From Homarus americanus (taxonomy: Eukaryota; Arthropoda; Malacostraca; Decapoda; Nephropidae): a stretch of 64,000 bases of DNA. Both the position numbers and the translations under genes were made by a program. Within the stretch, counting starts at the first letter, position 1, and each line of letters starts with the position of its first letter. Below are positions 33,832 through 47,003 of this stretch, in pieces. The DNA lies in NCBI RefSeq assembly GCF_018991925.1, contig NW_024751924.1, forward strand, positions 187,501 through 251,500. Direction: 5' to 3'. Below the pieces are notes generated by a model. The model had not been told where the DNA came from and ran no database searches. It saw nothing but the letters and a program-made list of their open reading frames with translations.

Positions 33832-36758
33832 ATGGTTTTAGTGAATGTCTATATATTTATCTCATCTAACTTGTCTCAGGCGTGTGCTCCGCGGTATGTC
33901 AAGATCATGGAGCATGTATATCTACAGGCCAGAGGGATATGTTACGTGCTTGACGACGTGTTTGCCAGTCCAGAGATAATATATCCCTTTCCCAGTAAGT
34001 GTGGATAGGTGGCTTGTGTTCATTCCTATCATACATACATACATACATACATACATACATACATACATACATACATACATACATACATACATGGGTGAAA
34101 ATATAAATGTAACGTAATAATAAAGACAGTATTACTTAGATTTATCCTACGTGTTACTTATGCTTCATTTATGTGTTACTTAGATGACTGTTTCAAGGTG
34201 CGTGGGAGATGTAACTTGAACACGGGAGTATACACAGGCAGAAGTATGACCGGGTTTAGCGCCTCCATCCTCCAGGTATTGTATTGTCACAAGTTGGGTT
34301 AGGTTAGGTTAAGTTAGGTTAGGTTATGTTATGTTAGATGTACTATCATATATTTGATTTCCAACCTGTGATATTGTAAACTTGTTAGTATCACCTGTTG
34401 AGTCGATAATTCACCTGAAGATTAATCACCCTAACACTAACCTAACCAATCTTGCCCTAACCTCCCCTACCCTTAACCCAACTTTATCTAACATTAAACT
34501 AACCTAACCTAACACTAACCTAATCTAACCCAGCTTAACGCTAACCTAACCTAACACTAACTTAACCTAACACTAACTTAACCTAATCTAATGTACCCTA
34601 TTCTAACCCAACTTAACACTAAACTAACCTAACCTAACCTAACCTAACCTAACCTAACCTAACCTAACCTAGTCCCATGAGGTGAAATAAAGCTGGCAAG
34701 ACTTGTTAATATATATATACTGTAATATTTTTAATGACTTGACGCTTTTGTAAGAGGCTGTTTGTTTATCTCCTGTACAGGGAGAGGAAGCAGTCATATC
34801 TGGAGCTCCGTTTGCTTTCAGTGGTTCAGGTAAACGTTGTAGTGAAGTATCTGTAGTACCCTCCCTCCCACAAGAAAAAAAAAACTGTCTTTTTATTTGT
34901 GTATTAAAATAACATACTACAGGCCTTCAGTAATTGAAATCCTTAATTAATAGATACACAATTAAGAAAACTGTTATTAGTTTTTGTTTTTTTCAGGGTT
35001 GTTGATTAAAACCATTGAGAACAGACCTACGGTACGGAATTTCCACACTGACCCCACGTACTTGATCGGCTGGGCAACAGTGACGGGAAGATTCAACGGA
35101 GTGACAGAGATGATCGCTACCTCTTCTTCCTTGGACGTATACGGCATTGTTAGTACTACTCTTATCCTCTGTTGATGTGTAGTAAGCTGGGGGTGATGTT
35201 GATGTGTAGTAAGCTGGGGGTGATGTTGATGTGTAGTAAGCTGGGGGTGATGTTAAAGTGTACTAAGCTGGGGGTGATGTTAATGTGTACAAAGCTTAGA
35301 AGTACACCTTGTACAGTGAATTAACATTGACTGAATAAACCACCTTAGAGTCACGGATCAGCTAAAGATTAGGCTCTGTAACACCAACCTAACCTAACCT
35401 ACAATACTCTAACCTAACCTAACGTCACCCAGATCACCTTTTACTACCAATCGATGTTTCAAGTGCCTAGAAAGCTACAAGGAAAGGACGTAGGTGTACA
35501 GTTCGGGTACAGCCTCGGCGTGGGTGACATTGACGGTGATGGGACTGACGATCTGCTGGTGGGCGCCCCTCTAGCCAAAGGTATCGAAGGTGCTCCTGAC
35601 TGTGGCCGGGTTTATATCTACTACTCACCCGTCAATCAGGTACTTGTCTTGTTGTTGTTCGTCTTCACATTCTCCTCCTCTTCCTCTTCCTAATCCTTTT
35701 TTTAGTCTTATTATTGTCATTATTATTTGACATGAACTGACCACTTGACCTATACTACACTTCTTTTGACCTTTAAGTACTTGACCTCTACATCTCCAGT
35801 ATCCTCCCTGGGCCTCCCCCCTGGTATTGGCAGGAAGAGAGCCCTGGGGTCGCTTCGGGCAGGCCGTGACCTCACCTGGTGACCTTAACCAAGATGGCTA
35901 TGACGGTGAGAGAACCTTTTTAACCCTGAGAGATATAGAGATACAGATAGATAGATGGATAGATGGATAAATGGATAGATAGATGTCTGAAATTTTACTA
36001 CGTCGACTGGGATATTCCAGTTTACCTCACCTAACCTAACCTAACCCAACCCATGTTATACCGGACAGAGGTGGTGGTCGGGTCGCCGTTCGATGGAGGA
36101 GGTGTAGTGTATGTGTTCAACGGAGCTGCCCAAGGACTGATTGCGATACCTGCACAGGTGAGTCATTAACCCTCCTCAGGTGAGTCAGCTTGAGATAGTC
36201 AGTTTTAGATTTAATTTTCATTTTTATTTTATTTGTTTACATTAACGTTGCAGGAAATCCGTGCGTCCGAATTCTCACCAGGAATACGTGGCTTCGGCTT
36301 CAGCTTGGACGGTGGCGTGGACATGGACGATAACGGCTATCCTGACCTCATCATCGGGTCACCGGAATCGGACAATGCTGTTTTCTTACGGTAAATTCTT
36401 CACCAAAATACGAATATTACCTTTAATTATTTTTCCCAAAACAATATTATGTCTTGATCATAATTAAAAAATAATAATAATAATGTATATCTTGAGCTAA
36501 CTTCATACGGGTAAAGCTAGTCACCGTTCTATAGGTCAGTCGTTTCCTTTATATTACGTCAACAACTCTTATGTCAGGTCATCTCCGGTGGTGAGCTTGG
36601 AGGGGTTCGTTATGTTTGACCCGTCAATCGTCGTGCTGGGGAAAAGGTCATGCACGGTGATTACCGACGATGTTGTGTGTTTTAATCTCGAGTTCGACTT
36701 GAAGTATTCCTCTAAGACCAAGTTTGAATATCTGCGTGAGTACTAATGTGACCTTTTG

Positions 36759-36819
<61 letters not shown>

Positions 36820-36941
36820 CTATTAATGTTTTTGTTATTATTATTATTATTAATTTTATTATTATTATTATTATTATTTAGCATTAGTACCAATTTTTGA
36901 TAAGTAAATGTCTATAAAACATTGTATAGAGTGTATGTTAC

Positions 36942-36980
<39 letters not shown>

Positions 36981-37205
36981 GGTCCACCAGGTGTAACTCG
37001 GGGGTCTCTCACACAGAAATACACCTGGTGATAAAGCTGGATCCCGTACACGACAGACTTGCCTTTATCGCGAACCAACAGACCACGTAAGTACCTTCAC
37101 CTTAAGTACACACCCTCCACTTAAGTAGTTGCTCTATCAGTCTAAAGTAGCAAAAAATTACTTATACAGTAGATATTACAGTTCAGACAGACAAACATAC
37201 CGGTC

Positions 37206-37252
<47 letters not shown>

Positions 37253-37410
37253 TAATAGACACATTGATTCGCAGATAGATATAGTAAACAAAACAGTTAT
37301 AGATAGATAGTGATGTATATTCTCCCCCTCACCGCCAGACTCAACGTAACCAGAGAAATTGAATCTGTCGATCAGCCTCCCGTCAAATGGACCATCCCTG
37401 TCTACGTGAA

Positions 37411-37474
<64 letters not shown>

Positions 37475-38941
37475 ATATTAACCAAATTACTTTCTCTCTC
37501 TCTCTCTCTTTCTCCACACTATAGACTGGCCGCCCTCGACTAGACGCACCGATCGAGGTTGATGCAACAGCCAGTCTCAAGTCTCACCTTGTGCGTCTGG
37601 GTACACAATCCTCCAAGCTTGAGGTTCCTACCATCCTTGACCAACTAAACCCCGTAGACCTGAGAGCCGAGGCCCGTCTAACCTGCGCCGATCCTACTAC
37701 TTGTTTCTCCAAGCCTGATCTCCTCCTTCAGACTACGGCACCGTAAGTGTCATCCTCCTCCTTGAAAGGGCGTCGTGCTTGATGGGTATATAACTCTCAA
37801 GTCTTAATATCAAGGGAAGTGATGTGTTTTATTTCATGTCTCTGAGGGTATTTTTAAGCTTGGAAGGATATTTTGAAGCTTGGGAGGGTGTTTTTAAGCT
37901 TGGAGGGATATTTTTAAGCTTGGGAGGACTTTTTAAGCTTAGCATGTCATTTTTAAGCCTGGGAGGATATTCCTTCCTGTTTCCCCTCCATCCTTCCTTT
38001 CTTCCTTTACTTTCTCCTTCTCCCCCTCCTTCTCTTCTTCATTCCTTCCTTTTCCCCCATCCTTCCTATCTTCCTTTATTTTTTTCCTCCTTTCCTCCTT
38101 CGACTTCTTGCTTCCTTTTTCTTCTACAGGACCCAGCTGGTGATTGGAGACGGGGCTCTAGCCGTAGAGGTACAGCTGGTGGTGAGGGAGGATGCGGCCT
38201 TTGCGGTAAAGCTGTTTCTGGTGACGCCGACACATCTGGTGTTCGTGAGGGTGTCTGGAGAGGACACCATCCCCGCCTGCGTCAAGGAACCTCCCCAGAC
38301 CCTTACCTCACACGAGCTCTCAGCCCTCACCTGTAGGTTTACGTCTGATCTATACAAGAATAAAAAAGTGAGTCGTCAGCTGCATATTTATCCACGCCAA
38401 TTATGTAAACAAGCACTTTTTGGTTTAGGTATCCCAGTTTATAACATTTGATGGTTATTAAACAGCCTAACACTGACTTAACTAACCTTAACTAGTTTAA
38501 CCTAATCTAAGTTAACTTAATTTAACTTAACCTAACTTAACCTAGCCAAATTTAATCGAACCTAACCTAACCTTACCAAACCTGAGCTAATGTAACCTAA
38601 CATAATAAAATCGAACCAAACCAAACCTAACCTAATCTAACCTAACCTAACCTAACCTAACCTAATCTAACCATGAACCACTGACAGCAAGTTCTCCTCC
38701 AATAGGTTTTTATGACGTTCCACTTCGAGTATAACCCCGAGACTCTCCTAAACCAATGGGTGACCAATGACCTCGACGAGATCAACCTCCAGCTGAGTGT
38801 GACCAGTGACAGTGTTGACCTTAATGAGGAGGACAACAACGTCAACCTCATTATCCCTGTCTTCACCCATGTCCACCTTCAGCTGAGTGTGTGAGTCCAG
38901 TCCAAGGTCGAGATTGTTGTTGTTGTACTGTGCTTATTGTT

Positions 38942-39026
<85 letters not shown>

Positions 39027-40507
39027 ACCTCTCCACCTCTCCGCCAGCATGTCAGATCCCGACATCGTTGAAGGCAAACTAAACGAAACCGCGAGTCAAG
39101 AGATGCTGAATAGGAACGAGCTCCTCTCACCTCGTCAGCTTGGACCAGCCTTCACCCAGCGATTCTCAGTCCTCAACCACGGTCCCTCACCTGTCTTCGG
39201 TCTACAGGTGAGTAATTGTGTGCGTCTGTGTGTGTGTGTGTGTCTGTCTGTGTGTGTTTGTTTGTGTTTGACATGTTTGCTGGTACCGGCAGATGTTGGT
39301 GGAGGTTCCGGTAGAACTAACTGATGGCCAGCCTGTGTGGTACCTTGTAGAAGAGCCTCGTACCTCTGGCCCTGTCTACTGTAGCTCTCCACCACTTAAC
39401 CCTCGGGACTATAATGTAAGTACCACCTCTTATTAACTGGACCACATACACACACCAAGTATGAATTTGTTTCTACATAAATATCGACTTTCCAAATATA
39501 CTGTATCACCTTTCCTTCATTACTTGTTATAAACATTAAGTTACAGGTACAGTTCAGGTAGAGTGTTAATCATAAAGTACAGTTATGAGGCTTAACTAAC
39601 TTAGCAAAGGGTAGATATTTTTGGATTAGGAGAGTTGGTTAGTGAAGCATGTGAAGAAGATATGGCTGTAATGGGAGGTTGGAGGCCATGTAATAGTAGT
39701 AGTAGTAGTAGTAATAGTAGCAGTAGTAGTCATAACCTCAGTATACACGCTTTTTACCCCTTTCCCTCACCTAGTTTACAGAACAAGACACAAATGATAT
39801 CTTGAACGGTGATACCATAGACGACCAGATCCTTGACCCCACCAACACAACACCCCAGGCCACTCAAGAACCACCCCGACGACTACGACGAAGAGAGGCA
39901 GACGATGAAGGGGTCCTAATGAATCCAATTGACGATGACAATGTTACTCTCCGTACCGACGATGATAACGATATGAAAACGTGAGTAAAGGGGGTTTATA
40001 TCTCTCTCTCTCTCTCTCTCTCACTCTCTCTCTCTCTCTCTCTTTGTGTAAGGAGAGAGAGAAATAATGGTACCTTAACATAACATAGGAATAAAATTGT
40101 ATATATATATATATATATATATATGTCAATGACGTAGTTTGAGTGTCTATAAAGATAGCAATAACACGCGGTCGTGGTTTTACAGGAAGAGTGAAATTGT
40201 GCCTCTCACCATCGATTGTCAACAGGTGCCTTGCCAGCTGATCACGTGAGTTTGGAATTTGGTTTGGTTAGGTTATGTTAGGACAAGTTTAGGATAGGTT
40301 AGGTTAGGTTAGAGAAAATTTAGGATAGATTAGGGTTGGTTAGGTTAAGTTAGGTTGTGGCTTATCAAGAGTATCACATAATCAATATACAACACCTATG
40401 CCTGACCCCTGATGACCTCTGACCAGGTGTAATGTGTCGTCCCTGAAGGCTGGGTCCTCCGTCAGCCTCTCCGTGTCTGGCTACGCAGTCATCGCTACTC
40501 TTAAGGT

Positions 40508-40543
<36 letters not shown>

Positions 40544-40769
40544 ACACAAATCACCATTTAATTTCTCGGACTTATTTCGCCATTACCTTTATCCATTGGT
40601 TATATAATTTGACATTTTTATATTTATTTTAATAATTCTTGTAGTATTTTTCCATTTTCTTATTTTTTTAGAGTTTTATTCCATTTTATTTTGTAGTTGA
40701 AATTCTTTGTCATTTTTTTTATTAGTTTGCTTTTTATTTTGCTTTGGTGTGTTTATTAATGACTTATTT

Positions 40770-40845
<76 letters not shown>

Positions 40846-40873
40846 CACACACATCACATATCATTTCCCCCAC

Positions 40874-40933
<60 letters not shown>

Positions 40934-43018
40934 CAGTCAAATATGCACACACAAACAGAAAATGCGTAATCGTTCCCTGGGTCTGGAGTCACGCATGAAG
41001 GCAGAGGTGACGTACCTGTATAGCCAATTAACAGGTAACCTGGTCAACGTCACTGATTCCACCCACGTCATCATCATTACCCCACCTGTAAGTAACCAAC
41101 CCAACCCTCTCTTGACAAAATGGCGTCAGAATAGCACAAGGACCCTCAGTTATCATCTAGAATATAACTATGTGTCTATAATTAATTACATGAGGTATTA
41201 TATGTGGGTCCAAAAAAGGATATTCCTGGACTGGTGTGGGAAAGAGGAGGAAGGATAGAGAGGGAAGAGAGGGGTGGAGAGGGAATGGAGGGAGAGAGAA
41301 AAAGGTAGGGAAAGAGGAGGTAGGATAGAGAGGGAAGAGAGGGGTGGAGAGGGAATGGAGGGAGAGAGAAAAAGGTAGGGAAAGAGGAGGTAGGATAGAG
41401 AGGGAAGAGAGGGGTGGAGAGGGAATGGAGGGAGAGAGAAGGAAGGAAGGGAGGTAGGGGATAGAGAGGAAGAGAGGAGAGGAATGAGGAGAGAGAAAAA
41501 GGTAGAAAACAGGAGGTGAGATAGAGAGGGAAGAGAGGGGTGGAGAGGGAATGAGGGAGAGAGAAAGGTAGGGAAAGAGGAGGTAGGATGGGAGAGGGAA
41601 GAGAGGGGGTGGAGAGGGAATGGAGAGGGAGAGAGAAAGTGTAGGGAAAGAAGGTAGGATAGGAGAGGGAAGAGGAGGGGTGGAGAGGGAATGGAGGGAG
41701 AGAGAAAAGGTAGAGAAGAGGAGGAAGGATAGAGAGGGGAAGAGAGGGGTGGGAGAGGGAATGAGGGAGAGAGAAAAGGGTAGGGGAAAGTGAGGAAGGG
41801 ACAGAGAGGAAGAGAGGGGTGGAGAGGGAATGGAGGGAGAGAGAAGGAAGGAAGGGAGAGATAAAGAGGGATGAAGAGGGAAGGGAGGGAAGGTGGAGTA
41901 TGGAGGGGAAGGGGAATCTTCATGAAAATCCTTATATTAATGACAAGTAACCTAACCTAACCTAACCTAACCTAACCTAAGATTATAATTGTCTTTGTCT
42001 TTCTCTACTTCTGTCCTCCCTCCCTCCCTCTCCCTCCCTCTCACCATCCTTCTCACCATCCCTCCCTCCATCCCTCCCTCCCTCCTTCCTTCCTTCCTTC
42101 CTTCCACACTCACTAACCTTCCTCTTCATCACCGCAGGAAGTGGCACCAGTAACCATCCTGTGGTGGCACTGGCTTCTTATCGTTCTTGTCAGCTGCATC
42201 ATCATCGTTACCTTGATGGTCATTATGAAAAGGGTAAGTAGTGCCAATCAGTGCCAATCAGTGCCAATCAGTGCCAATCAGTGCCAATCAGTGCCAATCG
42301 GTGCCATACAGGGTAAATGGTGTCGATCAGTATTTAATAGTGTTAACCTATATTACATGGCCACCTTAGTATTAACCTATATTACATGGCCACCTTAGTA
42401 TTAACCTATATTACATGGCCACCTTAGTATTAACCTATATTACATGGCCACCTTAGTATTAACCTATATTACATGGCCACCTTAGTATTAACCTATATTA
42501 CATGGCCACCTTAGTATTAACCTATATTACATGGCCACCTTAGTATTAACCTATATTACATGGCCACCTTAGTATTAACCTATATTACATGGCCACCTTA
42601 GTATTAACCTATATTACATGGCCACTTTAGTATTAACCTATATTACATGGCCACCTTAGTATTAACCTATATTACATGGCCACCTTAGTATTAACCTATA
42701 TTACATGGCCACCTTAGTATTAACCTATATTACATGGCCACCTTAGTATTAACCTATATTACATGGCCACCTTAGTATTAACCTATATTACATGGCCACC
42801 TTAATTAACCTATATTACATGGCCACCTTAGTATTAAACTATATTGCATGGCCACCTTAATTAACCTCTATTGCATGGCCATCTTTCAGCTTGGCTTCTT
42901 CAAAAGAAAGCGAGCACCGAAAAAAGACAGCGAAATGTTAATGAAAAATGACCAGAGACAAACGATGATGAATGACGGGAAGAAGGAGGAACAGAGAAAT
43001 GGGGAGGAAGAGGATTAG
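32154..43018 (+). CDS. Integrin alpha subunit (25 coding exons)
   Basis: Exons: 32154-32320, 33353-33489, 33674-33777, 33880-33994, 34184-34275, 34781-34829, 34997-35148, 35433-35639, 35800-35905, 36069-36157, 36254-36390, 36578-36735, 36991-37086, 37339-37411, 37525-37742, 38130-38367, 38706-38890, 39048-39207, 39293-39415, 39775-39980, 40186-40245, 40427-40505, 40959-41087, 42138-42233, 42890-43018; about 1101 residues, usual for the family. A signal peptide precedes FNIYTEHA. FG-GAP beta-propeller repeats follow, with calcium loops DIDGDGTDD, DLNQDGYDE and DMDDNGYPD (about residues 300-435) and no inserted I domain. After the thigh/calf region lies a basic furin-type site RRLRRRE (about residue 900), then a TM helix (HWLLIVLVSCIIIVTLMVIM) and the hallmark GFFKR before a charged tail. 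The protein pairs with a beta subunit as a matrix receptor. ATG 32154 is chosen because the signal peptide starts there. The 36735/36991 junction is one base out of frame. Confidence 0.95.
32500..33340 (+). repeat. 31-bp CCACACTACCACCACCTAC minisatellite in intron 1 of the integrin CDS
   Basis: About 26 imperfect copies of a pyrimidine-rich 31-mer containing CTCCCTCCACACTACCACC. The array reaches to within about 20 bases of the acceptor at 33352. Confidence 0.93.
33784..33830 (+). repeat. (GT)n at the donor after the third coding exon
   Basis: GTGAGTGTAGTGTGTG leads into a GT run immediately after the exon ending at 33777. Confidence 0.9.
34027..34093 (+). repeat. (CATA)n microsatellite
   Basis: About 16 perfect CATA tetramers in the intron after the exon ending at 33994. 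Confidence 0.95.
34296..34680. repeat. Telomere-like repeats in both orientations within one intron
   Basis: GGTTA-type units (34296-34335) are followed by AACCT-type units (34430-34672), so both strands of the telomeric pentamer occur within one integrin intron. Confidence 0.85.
35165..35290 (+). repeat. 33-bp tandem repeat TGATGTGTAGTAAGCTGGGG
   Basis: Four to five imperfect copies with GTAAGCTGGGGGTGATGTT follow the exon ending at 35148. Several copies resemble a splice donor (TAGTAAGCT). Confidence 0.8.
36762..36970. repeat. (TG)n, (ATT)n and (TG)n microsatellites
   Basis: A TG run at 36762-36809, ATT-rich sequence at 36835-36885 and a second TG run at 36944-36979. The last lies about 10 bases before the acceptor at 36990, beside the frame-inconsistent junction. 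Confidence 0.9.
37199..37500. repeat. (GACA)n, (GA)n and (CT)n microsatellites flanking an integrin exon
   Basis: GACA tetramers at 37213-37250. A GA run starts with the donor GTGAGAGAG at 37412 and continues to 37471. A CT run at 37492-37511 leads to the acceptor at 37524. Confidence 0.9.
38455..38678 (+). repeat. Degenerate AACCT array in integrin intron
   Basis: Telomere-like pentamers with many TTAAC and AAACC variants, lying between the exons ending at 38367 and starting at 38706. Confidence 0.85.
38947..39021 (+). repeat. (CT)n polypyrimidine microsatellite before an acceptor
   Basis: About 37 CT units on the sense strand end 26 bases before the acceptor CGCCAG at 39047. Confidence 0.95.
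40510..40935 (+). repeat. (CA)n microsatellites in integrin intron
   Basis: CA runs at 40508-40548, 40776-40841 and 40882-40933. The last ends 24 bases before the acceptor ACAAACAG at 40958. Confidence 0.93.
41227..41910 (+). repeat. 70-bp purine-rich tandem repeat
   Basis: About nine to ten copies of a GGGAAAGAGGAGGTAGGATA-led 70-mer. The first three are nearly identical and the later ones carry indels. Such an almost pure purine strand could form triplex structures. Confidence 0.9.
42241..42300 (+). repeat. GTGCCAATCA decamer x6
   Basis: Six tandem copies, the last ending in G, starting seven bases after the donor of the exon ending at 42233. Each holds a CCAATCA box. Confidence 0.95.
42338..42880 (+). 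repeat. 29-bp tandem repeat with acceptor-like CCACCTTAG
   Basis: About 18 copies of TATTAACCTATATTACATGG plus CCACCTTAG. The final degenerate copies merge into the true acceptor GGCCATCTTTCAG at 42877-42889 of the last integrin exon. The repeat fills nearly all of the last intron. Confidence 0.93.
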
Positions 43019-46000
43019 GAAGAGGAGAGGAGATAAGTAGGAAGGGTAAAGAGAAGAAAGAAGAGTGTGGTGGGGGAGAGAGAGAGGAACGTTAAGAGGA
43101 AGAAATGTGTAGTGGAGGAGAGGAGAAAGAAATAATATTACAGTGTATTTTATTGTGAAGATAATGTAACTACTGTAAATGTTTTATTGACTATGGCGTA
43201 ATATGAACCGTTGGGTGAGGAGAAAAGCTTTGTACTGAACAATTATATATATGTGTTAGGTAGCTTAATATTATTAGATCATTCATATTACGTTCAATAG
43301 TCCATAAAACATGTAGCTATAGAGTTTTTCTTGAGTTCCCCCTATATTGAGATGTACGTTTTTCTTCTCTCGTCCATTTCAGAACCTTCATCAATCCCGT
43401 GTTTATTTGTATATTTACTAATGAATGGGTTGTGTGTTACCGCTAGATAAATATACCTACTTATAGCTGAAACATTAAAGATACATTAGGAGTGATATTG
43501 AAATCTTCAGTTGTATTTACTTATAGTGAAAGTGTCAACTAAGTCGAGTGTTAGGGAAAGAACAGTGCTTGTGAGAATCCTTATCCATTCGGCGAGAGAC
43601 TGTGAGATGTCGGTTCACCACGGAAGTTATATCGTGTTGATTCATTCATTAGAGAGAGGGGTGGCTGTATTGAAATTATTGTCATTTTTGTATTAAAGAA
43701 TCTCATTAATTATTTGAGAGAACTTGTCAAAGTGGGGCCCAGTAACTGAAGTTTTAACCGACAGCGTATGAGTGGGCATCTGTTGGAATTTCTCTGACTG
43801 CTCAGAAGTGCGCCATCCTTGTTTTCAATTTGCTTGATGCATTCCAAGCTCAGATACTGATTGTTAAAGTTAGCCTTAAGAAATTAATGTGAACCATAAC
43901 ACTAATTTTCATAGTCGATGTATACCGTAACTGAGACCAATGGATATGTGAGTCAAGTCCCGTGCGTGGCAGGCCTGAGTATTTAACATGCAGGCGCTGA
44001 AAATTAACTCTTCGGAACAGCTCCTTCCTCGTATACCAGGCACTGTATTTATTGTTGCCGCTGCTGAGAGTCGGGTAGCCAGCTGCAGGCAAGATGTCCA
44101 ATGCAGGATGTCTTTAATAAACCGGGATTAAGATCTGGGTGGGTGGCACACCCGAGTGCAGAGTTCACAGCCAAGCCCGAAGTCTGGACTCGGTGTGAGT
44201 CGTGAGCCCGACCGCGGTTTCACTGGGCGACTGGCTGAACGCACTTGTGTGTTTTGATCCAGTGGCGTAAGCCTGGTGTAACTCCTGTGTGCGCCAACTA
44301 TTACTGAATGTATTATTGTGGACGGATTATCTGGAGTATGGACTATAGCTGTCCTAGGTCGAGTATTGGGACAGTACATACTTAGTTTTTGTTATGGATG
44401 TTGAGTGAACCAGCTGTACTTACAGTCTATCAAGTAATAGTGTATTAATCAGTGATAGTGTGATTTAAAACTCAGGTGCTAGAAGTAATAACATTACTCT
44501 GTGCTACTAACAAGTGTTGAGAGATACCATCACTGTGGTGTAATAATACCCTCAAGGTGGTATGAGTATTTAAGATCTATTTTGCTACTCATGAAGTAAG
44601 ACCTATTGTTCAGTTCTATTTTGTCTAAGTGTTAAAGTAATTAGTATTAATTAAACCCAAGTAAATATTGTTGTGAATGAAGGCTCAAATTGCCACAGTA
44701 TTTATATTTGTTTTCAGTAAATATTGATTCAGTATAATATGTGTATCATCGTTCATTCCTTCTAATAATTACCATCCTGATGATACACTTGATAACTCAG
44801 TGCCTCACCTCTCGTGCCTCACCTCTCGTGCCTCACCTCTCGTGCCTAACCTCACGTGCCTCACCTCTCGTGCCTAACCTCTCGTGCCTACCACTGTACT
44901 AAGAGGTTCGTTGTGGGTGGTGGCTATATTGAGAATTAAATACAGTAAGTACAAGAGTGTTTACTCATAGACGATAATGTGGTTCTCCCAGATAACCCAC
45001 AGAACAGAATATAACTGAATAAAGTGTAAATAAACAAGAAACACTGAAAGAATGAAATATTTGGGGAAATTAAATAAGATAAAATTAAAACTTCGAAACA
45101 ACGGAGAAAACAACAATAAATTAAATAGCTATATATAAAGATAGAACAAGAAGTAAAGTTGAAAGAAATATAATAAAGACAATCAATACTGGAGGGAAAA
45201 TATCAGTGATTAAAATTCCCGACCCCTTACAACCAATCAAGACATTATATATACCTCTACGTCATTTCCCCCTGAGAGACGTTGGTTCTTGTTCCAGTGA
45301 GTGAATTCGATTAATTGAAACCTGAACTGTGATGTAAGAATAACAAAAAAAATATGAATTAGTCTGAAATAAAATAAGGATAGATATTAAATAAGAAATA
45401 GAAAGAAAGGATAAAAAGGAATCGTCGGCCGAGTGTTTATAAAAATTCTCTCTCGAAACGGCAACCGAATCGACCGTCAAAGAAAATCAACATTTAGTAT
45501 CGAGGGCAAACTACAGTAAATCTTGGGGGTGCACTTGACTCGGTTCATTTTACGGAGGAATCTTGGATACTGGACCAGTTATATGACGTTAAGGTGGGAG
45601 TATGACCTATCACGCACTTATGACGTCAAAAAGTTCCTGCTGGAGGGTTGACCTACACCTGGATGGAAGGTTAGAGGTTGAGTAATTTACAACACCTTAG
45701 TTTTCAGTGTTTGTACTAACGACAGCAGTGACCTAATCTAACCTTACCTGTATCACCTCTAATAATAATAATAAATGAGCGTACAGGATATTTATAGAAT
45801 GTAAGAGAATTAGAAGAGACCGATAAAAGAGTGAAGTGACAAAATTGCTTAAATGATAAATATAAATTATGTTGGTTCATCCTGCTTATGGTACTTACAA
45901 TAATTGAGATTAACTTGCTAAAAAAAAATATTACGAGTCAATCTATATTAATGATACAGCTCTCAGAAATATTTGACCTCTATATAACGGAAAACCTCCC

Positions 46001-46025
46001 ATTACCGACACCTTACTGTAATAGC

Positions 46026-46068
<43 letters not shown>

Positions 46069-46672
46069 CATTATACTCATTAAAACACATAATTCCCCAA
46101 TAATCCAACTTATAACCCCAGATCCTAACACCGGGTTATGTTACCGTTTATACCGACAGCATCAACTAACATCTGACCTTTATAAAGTACATCGCGGCGT
46201 TATATACGAATCCTCACCTCCTATAAACAATAAAACCCAGTAAGTGAGGACTGGTGTGAGCATCAACCAAGAGGATTCACTCGTGTTAAGCTGGACTAAA
46301 TCCTCCTCAACACGATCCAACTCCATCTTGTGTGGGGGTTTGGGTGGCAGCTATGACAGGGGGTCCATTTGCTGTACTTATAAGGGAAGAATAATGTGGG
46401 TTTTTTTTTTTATTAGTTTATATATTTTCAGAAGTGTGTGTGTGTGTGTGTATGTATGTGTGTATGAATGTATAAAAGTATGTGTGTATAGAAGATGTAT
46501 AGGTTGTGTAAATGATAAGATACACAGAGCGAGGTTAGAATTAGAAATACGGTTAATGGTATGATAGTAATAACAACTACAACAGTGAAGAGAAGGAGAA
46601 AAAGATTTGGAATAATCATCATAAACACAAATATTAAATTAAAGTGTTGAGATACAGACTATATAACTTTAT

Positions 46673-46716
<44 letters not shown>

Positions 46717-47003
46717 GTGTATGTAAGAAGAAGTAGAAGTAAAAAAAATAGATAAAAGAAACACCGAAAAACAATAACGAACGATACGCAATACTAAGAA
46801 GCGATAAATAATGATAAATAATAAGCGACCTCCAGGATAAATAGATATATTATGTTCTCTCCCTTTATTCTTCGTTCTCTTTCAGTTATTATCGTTCGCG
46901 TGTCTCCCCTTTTTCTTTATTTATGGCATACGTGATGGGAGTGAGGGGGAGAGAAGAGGATTAGTCAGGTAACAAGAGAGAGAGAGAGAGAGAAGTAGGG
47001 AAA
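43019..47003. other. Integrin 3' UTR and intergenic spacer
   Basis: Candidate polyadenylation words include ATTAAA at about 43472 and 43692 and AATAAA at about 44113. Small repeats are a 14-mer GTGCCTCACCTCTC (44806-44890), (AC)n at 46029-46066, (TG)n at 46437-46460 and 46676-46714. No gene was recognised. Confidence 0.5.

Noticed and set aside
41198..41923. 241-codon minus-strand Pro/Ser/Leu frame
   Set aside because: Antisense reading of a purine-rich 70-base repeat inside an integrin intron.
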